Origin: Acidimicrobiia bacterium
GTDB taxonomy: Bacteria; Actinomycetota; Acidimicrobiia; Acidimicrobiales; SZUA-35
DNA: 5,231 nt
Direction of reading: 5' to 3'
NCBI GenBank assembly: GCA_029857855.1
Contig: JAOUGG010000268.1
Coordinates: forward strand, 1-5,231
Shown: piece after piece, positions 1-5,231 of the stretch
How the letters are laid out: each line of letters begins with the position of its first letter
Numbering within the stretch: position 1 is the stretch's first letter
Notes under the pieces: generated by a model
The model's input: only the letters and a program-made list of their open reading frames with translations
The model's database searches: none
What the model was told of the DNA's origin: nothing
Position numbers and translations under genes: made by a program

Positions 1-533
1 TACACCCGGAAATCGAGCCAGCCGGAGAACTCGTCGGCGAACTGGGCGGCGCAACTCACCGACGGGTCGAGGAAGCTGCGGTTCAACTTGGAGATCGCAA
101 TGCTGGAGTAGGCGATGATCAGGACCCAGCGCAGGATCGGAAAGGCCGTCGTCGGCCAGCGATCCCCCGAGGCGAGTACCGACGCCAGCACCGCCAGGGC
201 GGTGAAGGCCAGGATCAGCTCATGGTTGCCGATGAACGGCGCTTTGACGTAGGTGATGACCGGAAAGACCGTGGCCAGCGTCAGCACGTAGGACAGACGA
301 GGCCGGATCAGGACCAGAACAGCCAGGACGGCGGCTCCCAGCTGGAGGACGGCGGCCAGTGGAATGCCTGAAATGTTGGCCATCAGGTGGAAGATCAGCG
401 CCAGAGGCCAGGCGACCGTGAACCACCGGTGCTGCCGGTCGACGACCTCGTTCGGCGCGACCTGCCGAGGTGCCGCAGCGGCGGCCGCTCCGTCGTCATC
501 GGTGTTCTTATTACGTGTGTCCGTGTCGGTCAT
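1..533 (-). CDS. HTTM-like multipass membrane protein, N-terminal part (cut by window edge)
   Basis: The frame opens with ATG at 533 and stays open to the window edge, giving 177 residues. The first ~36 residues are hydrophilic, with a run of six alanines at 16-21. Hydrophobic, membrane-like segments follow at about 39-54, 57-76, 80-95, 105-121 and 131-147. After the last comes SKLNRSFLDPSVSC (148-161). A Lys-Leu-Asn motif after a helix, followed by a Phe-Leu-Asp-Pro and a Ser-Cys, resembles the loop of HTTM-domain proteins, the bacterial relatives of vitamin-K-dependent gamma-carboxylase. This is recognition by eye and the rest of the domain is outside the window. No good ribosome-binding site is seen before the ATG. 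The frame is open further upstream into the terC end but offers no better start codon. The 61-nt gap from terC means it may be read through from the operon or have its own promoter; I see no convincing promoter. Function is not assigned. Confidence 0.7.
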   Translation of the reverse strand, partial: MTDTDTRNKNTDDDGAAAAAAPRQVAPNEVVDRQHRWFTVAWPLALIFHLMANISGIPLAAVLQLGAAVLAVLVLIRPRLSYVLTLATVFPVITYVKAPFIGNHELILAFTALAVLASVLASGDRWPTTAFPILRWVLIIAYSSIAISKLNRSFLDPSVSCAAQFADEFSGWLDFRV

Positions 534-594
534 GACGTCACGTCGATCGCTGAGTTGATTCCTGGTCCATCGGCTGCGGACCCCGCCGGTGAAG

Positions 595-1611
595 CTATCC
601 GGACGGAGCGTCGGAGGGAGGGGCGACCGCCGAACCGCTCCGCTCCTGTTCGAGACGGCGATTCTTGCGTTCCGAAAAGAGGATCGCCGCCACCAGCAGC
701 ACAGTGATGATAGCCAACGACAACCAAACGTTGAGGTGATAACCCTGCCAGGCGGCGATCATCTTGCCCCCGACAAACACGAGGATGGCCCCGAGGCCGT
801 GATTGAGATAGTGGAACCGTTCCTTGGCTCCGGCCAACAGGAAGTACATGGCCCGGAGGCCGAGGATGGCGAAGGCGTTCGAGGAGAAGACCAGGAACCG
901 GTCCTGGGAGATGGCCAGGATGGCGGGGACAGAGTCGACGGCGAAGATGATGTCGGTGACCTCGACCACGACCAACGCGGCCAGCAGCGGTGTGGCCACC
1001 CGGTTCCCGTTGCGCACGGTGATGAACTTCTGACCGTCGAACTCGTCGCTCACCGGAACGAACCGTTCGAGCAGCGACATGCCCCGCCGCGAGCTGGTTT
1101 CGCCTTCACCTTCCTTGTGGCGGATCACCCCTAAGCCGGTGTAGATGAGGAAGAAGCCGAAGACGAGCAGCAGGATCTCGAATCGTTCGAGCAGCTCGGC
1201 ACCGAGAAAGATGAAGATGGCGCGCATGACCAGCGCACCGAAGATGCCGTAGAACAGCACCCGGTGCTGGTACTTGAGCGGGATCGCCATCGACGTGAAC
1301 AGCATCGACCAGACGAAGACGTTGTCGACGCTGAGGGCCTTTTCGATCAGGTACCCACTGAGGTACTCGCCAAAGGCGATGTTGCCGAAGCTGACCAGCA
1401 CGTAGAGCGAGAATCCCAGACCGCACGCCACCCAGAACAGCGACTCGAAGAGGGCTTCGCGAAACGTGGGCTCGTGGGCGTGGCGGTGGCGGTAGAGATC
1501 GATGGCGAGCAGGACCAGCACCACAACGCCCAGGAGAATCCATGGAGTTGTACCGATGTCGCCAAGACTAACGAAGTTTTCGGAATCCGAATCGGCGAGT
1601 GGCAGAAACAT
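595..1611 (-). CDS. TerC/Alx-family integral membrane protein
   Basis: This 338-residue protein has the usual length of TerC/Alx proteins, with about nine hydrophobic segments (roughly 23-39, 57-78, 93-110, 117-137, 143-161, 207-231, 240-260, 272-289, 294-311). Two family signatures are intact: EKALSVDNVFVW at 90-101, and EVTDIIFAVDSVPA at 217-230 with acidic E217, D220 and D226 inside the membrane. Known members act in manganese export (E. coli Alx, Bacillus MeeF/MeeY) and in metal loading of secreted enzymes; others lie in tellurite-resistance loci. The C-terminal tail from ~313 is basic, then Ser/Pro/Ala-rich, and probably cytosolic. The ATG is the first possible start: it follows the in-frame stop of the FHA gene by one codon (TGA TCG ATG), and no strong Shine-Dalgarno is visible, so coupled translation is likely. 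Substrate is not shown by the sequence; Mn2+ is a family-based inference. Confidence 0.95.
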   Translation of the reverse strand: MFLPLADSDSENFVSLGDIGTTPWILLGVVVLVLLAIDLYRHRHAHEPTFREALFESLFWVACGLGFSLYVLVSFGNIAFGEYLSGYLIEKALSVDNVFVWSMLFTSMAIPLKYQHRVLFYGIFGALVMRAIFIFLGAELLERFEILLLVFGFFLIYTGLGVIRHKEGEGETSSRRGMSLLERFVPVSDEFDGQKFITVRNGNRVATPLLAALVVVEVTDIIFAVDSVPAILAISQDRFLVFSSNAFAILGLRAMYFLLAGAKERFHYLNHGLGAILVFVGGKMIAAWQGYHLNVWLSLAIITVLLVAAILFSERKNRRLEQERSGSAVAPPSDAPSG

Positions 1612-1614
1612 CGA

Positions 1615-2262
1615 TCAGCCCGGCTCGATGGCCAACTTGGTCCATGCCCCGAGGTACACGGCCTTCTTCTCGTCCAGTTCGACCGGGATGCCCTGTGTGA
1701 TGGGCTCGCCGGCGAAATCCCCGACGAAGGTGCCGTTGGTGGACCCGACGTCGGTGATCGTCATCGTTCCGTCGTTGGAGACTCGCAGGACGGCGTGTCG
1801 GGTCGACACGGCCGGATCCCCGGTGAGGGCTTCGACGTCGATGTTGGGGTGAACCGCTCGACTCTCGCTCGTGCGGCCGATGTGCAGCTCGGTGCCGAAC
1901 AGCTCGAGGTCCTGGTCGGGTGGCAGTGGGTCGGGCAGGGGAACCTCCCCCTCGGTCACCATGGCGGCGAAGTATTCGGCGTCGGTCGACACGGCGATCA
2001 GCACACGCGGGATGCCGCCCGAGTCGTCGACCAGGGACGGCACAGGCACCGATTCGGGAGTCGACGCGGCGGCATCGGAGACACTGCCGGACACCGAGCT
2101 GCCCGAGGCCGAGCCGCCGAGGGGATCGCCAGCGACGTTCACCAGTGGCGGCAGTTCGGACGACTCGGGAGTCGAGCCGGTCACGAAGTCGTAGCCGCAG
2201 CTCTCGCAGAACAGATCATCAGGTCCACAGGTTTCGCCGCAGTTGTCGCACGTCGTGGCCAT
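1615..2262 (-). CDS. Zinc-ribbon and FHA-domain phosphothreonine-binding protein
   Basis: This is a 215-residue soluble protein. Residues 5-22 form a zinc ribbon with C5-x2-C8 and C19-x2-C22. Residues ~27-115 are a low-complexity linker rich in Ser, Pro and acidic residues, carrying STPES twice (30-34 and 67-71). Residues ~118-213 are an FHA domain with all key phosphothreonine-pocket elements: GR at 129-130, STRHA at 153-157 and GSTNGT at 173-178. FHA domains bind phosphothreonine peptides, so this is the probable reader of the kinase encoded at the start of the operon. It is comparable in role to mycobacterial GarA, the PknG substrate, but it has a zinc ribbon and lacks the GarA ETTS motif. 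The ATG is 6 nt after the VWA stop, with GGAG nine bases upstream. It precedes terC by 3 nt. Partner and phospho-ligand are inferred. Confidence 0.95.
   Translation of the reverse strand: MATTCDNCGETCGPDDLFCESCGYDFVTGSTPESSELPPLVNVAGDPLGGSASGSSVSGSVSDAAASTPESVPVPSLVDDSGGIPRVLIAVSTDAEYFAAMVTEGEVPLPDPLPPDQDLELFGTELHIGRTSESRAVHPNIDVEALTGDPAVSTRHAVLRVSNDGTMTITDVGSTNGTFVGDFAGEPITQGIPVELDEKKAVYLGAWTKLAIEPG
2050..2175 (-). repeat. Short direct repeat encoding STPES twice in the FHA-protein linker
   Basis: Two 15-base copies, at 2161-2175 and 2050-2064, differ at one base and both encode Ser-Thr-Pro-Glu-Ser. The similarity continues weakly at the protein level: each is followed by a Pro-rich stretch and then Leu-Val (positions 30-41 and 67-78). 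The 2161-2174 copy is also a near-perfect inverted repeat (cgactc-gg-gagtcg), which is probably incidental. Confidence 0.55.
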
Positions 2263-2268
2263 GAGCCC

Positions 2269-3555
2269 CTACTCCGCCTTCCTGTTGACTCGCACCGTAC
2301 GGGTAGAGCGTACGTCGAGCGCCATCTCATCGCTCTTTTCCACGTCACGGCGCAGGCGGACCGTTCCGCTGGCGGCGTCGTCGACCTCCACGACCTTCTG
2401 GAGCAGCCGGACGGTGTCGTCGTTGCCGCTCTCATGGGCCAGCTGCACGGCCCGACCGAGTTTGACGGTGGCCGTCTGCCCGTCTCCCGATTCGCGGGCG
2501 GCCAAACCCTCGGCGATGGCATCGGCCAGCTCGGCCTGCCCGGTGTAGTGGGCGACCTCCCGGTTGATTCGGGTGGAGAGGCGCTCGTCGTCGGTCCAGA
2601 TGGCCCGCACCAGTGCCGCCGGTTGTTCGGCATTGTCGACGACGAGCATGATCCGGGCCGCCAGCCGTTCGTCGCCAACGGAACCGACCGGTATCCGGAC
2701 CCGGATGTGGTAGTCACGGTCCTCGTCGCCGGCCCACGCCCCGAGGGGGTAGTCACTTGTCAGCGGATTCACGGCGGTGCCGAGGCTGGTCAGATCCTCG
2801 AGCGAGGGGGCCACCTGTTTGACGAACTCGCACACGGACCCCTTCGGAGTCCACAACCGCAGGGCCACACTGCCGACCTGTTTGCCCATCGCGGCTTCGG
2901 TGAGACGGGTGAATTCGGCGTGCATGTCCTCGGGTCGGGGAATGATGTCGACGGTGCCGAGCAGCGCCGAGGCCACCTTGCGCAGTTCACTGATGTCCCA
3001 GTCGACCCCGAGACCGCGGGCGTCGCATTGAAAACGCCCGACACATTCGGCGATCCGGGCGTCAAGCTCGGCCGGCTTCTCGTTCTGGTTCTTGCCGTCG
3101 GTGAGCAGCAGGGCGTGGGCGATTGCGGCCGGACGCTGGGCGGCCAGATAGGCCGCGGCCCGCAACCAGCTGCCGATGGCGGTGCCGCCCTGGGCCCGGA
3201 CCCGCGCCACCGACTGTTTGGCCTCGTGGCGGGTCCGATCGTCGGCCACCGCCAGGCCGTCATTGGGGTAGATCATGTAGGCACCGGCCGTGCCGCCGAC
3301 GATGGCGAAGTGGCAGCTGTCGTCGATCGTGTCGATGGCGGCCTGGGTGGCCTCGATCGCAGCGCGGATCTTGCGACCACCCTCCTCCTGCATCGAACCG
3401 GACGTGTCGATCACGATGATCTCGACCGCATCGCCTCGCTGCGCTCCACCGGCGGTCGCCCCGGGTGAGGCCGTGACGGTCACCACGGCGTCGACGGTGT
3501 CGGCGCCGGAGGGGAGGAACTCGTTCTGGAACACCTGGGCGGAGAAGTCGGTCAT
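2269..3555 (-). CDS. VWA-domain protein with intact MIDAS
   Basis: This 428-residue protein has no signal peptide or membrane segment. An N-terminal beta-rich stretch (about 5-42) leads into a VWA domain (about 43-210). The metal-ion-dependent adhesion site is complete: DTSGS at 50-54, the Thr of GGTAIG at 123-128, and D153 in LTDG. A second, probably beta-sandwich region follows (about 225-325; WTPKG at 235-239, RDYHIRV at 280-286). A helical region at 336-393 is TPR-like in spacing, and the basic tail contains RSTRTVRV at 416-423. The whole protein matches, from memory, a family widespread in Streptomyces and other actinobacteria that sits beside PP2C, FHA and PknG-like genes. VWA proteins usually act as metal-dependent protein-binding platforms, so an adaptor between kinase, phosphatase and FHA protein is plausible. 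Its ATG overlaps the phosphatase stop (ATGA), with AAGGA nine bases upstream. The exact role is unknown. Confidence 0.95.
   Translation of the reverse strand: MTDFSAQVFQNEFLPSGADTVDAVVTVTASPGATAGGAQRGDAVEIIVIDTSGSMQEEGGRKIRAAIEATQAAIDTIDDSCHFAIVGGTAGAYMIYPNDGLAVADDRTRHEAKQSVARVRAQGGTAIGSWLRAAAYLAAQRPAAIAHALLLTDGKNQNEKPAELDARIAECVGRFQCDARGLGVDWDISELRKVASALLGTVDIIPRPEDMHAEFTRLTEAAMGKQVGSVALRLWTPKGSVCEFVKQVAPSLEDLTSLGTAVNPLTSDYPLGAWAGDEDRDYHIRVRIPVGSVGDERLAARIMLVVDNAEQPAALVRAIWTDDERLSTRINREVAHYTGQAELADAIAEGLAARESGDGQTATVKLGRAVQLAHESGNDDTVRLLQKVVEVDDAASGTVRLRRDVEKSDEMALDVRSTRTVRVNRKAE
2272..2275 (-). promoter_or_regulatory. Ribosome-binding site of the FHA gene
   Basis: On the minus strand GGAG lies nine bases before the ATG at 2262, just ahead of the VWA stop codon. 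It supports this start and coupled translation. Confidence 0.6.
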
Positions 3556-4634
3556 GGATGTGATTCCTTTGTTTCCTCGGATTCCGTCGATTCCCGTGTC
3601 GGGCCGTCATCGGCGCCGTCGTCGATCGTGCCGATGGCGGCCGGTCGGTCGGATTCCGCTTCAACGGTAGTACCCGCGATTCCGTCGGATGAACCGGGAG
3701 CCCAATGGACGACGGAAATGTTGTCGTGGCCGCCATGCTCGTTGGCGTGGTCGACCATGGCCCGTACCAGATCGAGGCCGCCAAGACCGTCACCTTTGAG
3801 CCGGTTGACGAGTTCGCCGGCCGGTCCACCGAGTTCCGGCGCGAAGTAACGCCACATCCCGTCGGAGCAGACGATGAGGTCGGCCTCGGGGCTGAGCGGG
3901 AACTCGTAGTGGGCCACCTGGGGCGAGTGGTGGGACGCGTCGACTCCGACCCAGCGGGTGAGGGCGCCTTCGATCTCGTGGTCGACGGTGAGCTGCTCGA
4001 CGACATCCTCGCCGTCGATCCAGTACACGCGGCTGTCCCCCAACCACACAACCGACACCTGGACCGTCGCGCTGTGTCTCCGGGCCACGGCGGCGACCAG
4101 CGTGGTCGACGGGGGATTCAACTCGTCGATCGTCATATCGTGGCTTGCCGTCGAGGCTTCGAGCTGGGCCGCATCCACGGCCGCCTCCAAGGCATCACCG
4201 GACACGGCCATGTGCTCGGGAGGCATGCCGCCGGCGGCTGCGGCCGCAAGCGACTCGGCGGTCGTGGTGGCCGCCACCGCCGATATCTCGGCCGAACCCG
4301 GGGTGGACGAGACGCCGTCGCACACCACGAGAACGGCGGTGTCGTGATCGACCCGGGCGACGGCGACGGCATCTTCGTTGTGGTGGTGTCGCTGACCGCG
4401 ATCCGACACGGCGCTGATCGGACCGTCGACCATTTCGACGTAATCGCGGGGTACGGGCTGACGGTGACCACACGAGTGGCAGTACCCGTCGTCTTCGATG
4501 GCGGGCTCGCCGCAGGTCACGCACTCGGGCTTCGGCTCGGAGGCGAGTTCGTGGCCGCAGGCCTCGCACCATGTGGCAGAGGTCGGGCTGAGCTGTCCGC
4601 AGCTCGGGCAGGTTAGGGTGTCGCCGTTCGTCAC
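3552..4634 (-). CDS. PP2C-family Ser/Thr phosphatase with two N-terminal zinc ribbons
   Basis: This 360-residue protein is read from a GTG start. Residues 9-26 (C9, C12, C23, C26) and 38-55 (C38, C41, C52, C55) are two zinc ribbons of the same spacing. The PP2C domain spans about 72-312 with its motifs in order: SDRGQRHHHNEDA (77-89), CDGVSS (105-110, metal ligands D106/G107), STT (176-178), GDSRVY (199-204), LTVDH (215-219), SDG (257-259) and HDNISVV (303-309). All metal-binding acids (D106, D258, D304) are present, so an active Mn/Mg-dependent phosphoserine/phosphothreonine phosphatase is expected. There is no membrane segment, unlike mycobacterial PstP. An acidic, Ser/Thr/Glu-rich tail (about 313-360) ends the protein. 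GTG lies 3 nt after the kinase stop and no ATG is available upstream; a GGAG about 13 bases away is a poor site, suggesting coupling. The likely role is to reverse phosphorylation by the upstream kinase; this is inferred from context. Confidence 0.95.
   Translation of the reverse strand: MTNGDTLTCPSCGQLSPTSATWCEACGHELASEPKPECVTCGEPAIEDDGYCHSCGHRQPVPRDYVEMVDGPISAVSDRGQRHHHNEDAVAVARVDHDTAVLVVCDGVSSTPGSAEISAVAATTTAESLAAAAAGGMPPEHMAVSGDALEAAVDAAQLEASTASHDMTIDELNPPSTTLVAAVARRHSATVQVSVVWLGDSRVYWIDGEDVVEQLTVDHEIEGALTRWVGVDASHHSPQVAHYEFPLSPEADLIVCSDGMWRYFAPELGGPAGELVNRLKGDGLGGLDLVRAMVDHANEHGGHDNISVVHWAPGSSDGIAGTTVEAESDRPAAIGTIDDGADDGPTRESTESEETKESHP
3565..3569 (-). promoter_or_regulatory. Ribosome-binding site of the VWA gene
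   Basis: On the minus strand AAGGA lies nine bases before the ATG at 3555, inside the last codons of the phosphatase gene. It supports this ATG as the start and fits the ATGA stop/start overlap. Confidence 0.7.
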
Positions 4635-4637
4635 GAT

Positions 4638-5231
4638 CTACAACAGGCTCCAGGGTCGAACGCGGTTGGCCCGGTCGACCAGAGCGGTACGGCTCGCCGC
4701 ATCCGGGGCGAGCCGGGCCAGGAAGCGGTACGTCTCCTCGAGCCCCTTTCGGAGTTCCCGTTCGCTGATGTCACGCCCCAGAAGCTTTGTATCGCTGGCG
4801 TCGATCCGACCGCCGACCAGGCCGTCGAGTGCCTGCTCGAAGATGTCGGCCGAAATCGACGCCCGCTCGGCGGCGTCGAGCTCGAGGCGATCGATGATCG
4901 ACGATGCCTGCGAGAGGTCGTCGACGGTGGGCGGCTGCCGGTCGGAACCGGTGGCCAGGGTTCGAGCCGCGGCGACCTGCGCTTCGTAGTGGGCGGCCGA
5001 CGATGACGGCACCCGCCCGAAGGCGTCGACCGCGTCGGCCACACGGGATCGGGCGATGTTGCAGCGGGCCAGGCCGAACGCGGCCGAGACGTAGCCCGAG
5101 TCGGATCTCGACACCAGGTCGAATACCTCGTGGGCCCGATCGAGGTGCCCGACGGCCTCGGCGGCCAGGGCCACCCCGACCTTCGGCGCCGACTCGCCGG
5201 GCAGCTCGGTCCAGACCCGGCTGAATCCCTC
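4638..5231 (-). CDS. pknG: PknG-type Ser/Thr protein kinase, C-terminal TPR region (cut by window edge)
   Basis: The frame is open from the window edge to TAG at 4638-4640, giving the last 197 residues; a GTG at 5174 exists but is internal, since coding continues upstream of it. The segment matches, from memory, the C-terminal TPR region of mycobacterial PknG along its length: LPGESAPK at 10-17 of the fragment (LPGELAPK in PknG), YVSAAFGLAR at 47-56 (ISAAFGLAR), a VPSSSAAH stretch like VPPTSRH, and a terminal LVDRANRVRP at 184-193 (LVDMANKVRP). In PknG the protein runs from an N-terminal rubredoxin-like metal site through the kinase domain to these TPRs, which shape dimerisation and substrate choice; it phosphorylates the FHA protein GarA to control glutamate and TCA metabolism. 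The kinase domain is not in the window, so catalytic residues cannot be checked. A stand-alone TPR protein of this family is the alternative. Confidence 0.85.
   Translation of the reverse strand, partial: EGFSRVWTELPGESAPKVGVALAAEAVGHLDRAHEVFDLVSRSDSGYVSAAFGLARCNIARSRVADAVDAFGRVPSSSAAHYEAQVAAARTLATGSDRQPPTVDDLSQASSIIDRLELDAAERASISADIFEQALDGLVGGRIDASDTKLLGRDISERELRKGLEETYRFLARLAPDAASRTALVDRANRVRPWSLL

Noticed and set aside
533..540. Palindrome tgacgtca at the start codon of the HTTM-like gene, as an operator
   Set aside because: Eight bases only, overlaps the first base of the ATG, and no second copy nearby; likely chance.
564..582. Inverted repeat ggtcc/ggacc with a 9-nt loop between terC and the HTTM-like gene, as a terminator
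   Set aside because: Only a 5-bp stem, no T-run on the minus strand, and too weak to call a terminator.
1264..3468. A 734-residue open frame on the plus strand across the TerC, FHA and VWA genes
   Set aside because: It lies codon-in-register antisense to three genes with clear domains; in high-GC DNA, GNC-type codons read as similar codons on the other strand, leaving long stop-free antisense frames. The translation shows no recognisable domain.
3705..4616. A 303-residue open frame on the plus strand opposite the phosphatase gene
   Set aside because: Same in-register antisense effect; its sequence is Gly/Val/Asp-rich and low-complexity, and the opposite strand has a complete PP2C domain.
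4638..5174. A separate 178-residue protein starting at GTG 5174
   Set aside because: The frame is open to the window edge, and residues upstream of that GTG (LPGESAPK) match PknG, so this GTG is internal.

Overview
This is a dense, high-GC window in which every supported gene lies on the minus strand, so transcription runs from position 5231 toward position 1. The closest matches I recognise by eye (PknG C-terminus, actinobacterial VWA protein, zinc-ribbon PP2C and FHA proteins) point to an actinobacterium. The class cannot be fixed from the sequence; Acidimicrobiia or a similar lineage is a guess.

Layout in order of transcription: (1) 5231-4638, the C-terminal ~197 residues of a PknG-type Ser/Thr protein kinase, cut by the window edge; (2) 4634-3552, a cytosolic PP2C-family Ser/Thr phosphatase with two N-terminal zinc ribbons; (3) 3555-2269, a von Willebrand factor A (VWA) protein with an intact MIDAS and a helical C-terminus; (4) 2262-1615, a zinc-ribbon plus FHA-domain protein, a phosphothreonine reader; (5) 1611-595, a TerC/Alx-family multipass membrane protein; (6) 533-1, the N-terminal part of a multipass membrane protein that looks HTTM-like (vitamin-K-dependent gamma-carboxylase-related), cut by the other window edge. 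The first five genes are separated by 3, -4, 6 and 3 nt, so they look like one translationally coupled operon. A 61-nt gap precedes the sixth. There is no gene-free stretch over 300 bases.

Together the operon encodes a kinase, its probable opposing phosphatase, a metal-dependent VWA adaptor and a phosphothreonine-binding protein, followed by a membrane protein of a family linked to metal (Mn) export and tellurium resistance. The inferred picture is a self-contained phosphorylation switch, comparable to PknG-GarA of mycobacteria but with its own phosphatase and VWA partner, that may be connected to a membrane metal-handling module. The combination also resembles the kinase/PP2C/VWA (TerY-P) triads described in Ter stress-response systems. 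The link to TerC and the HTTM-like protein is inferred from position only.
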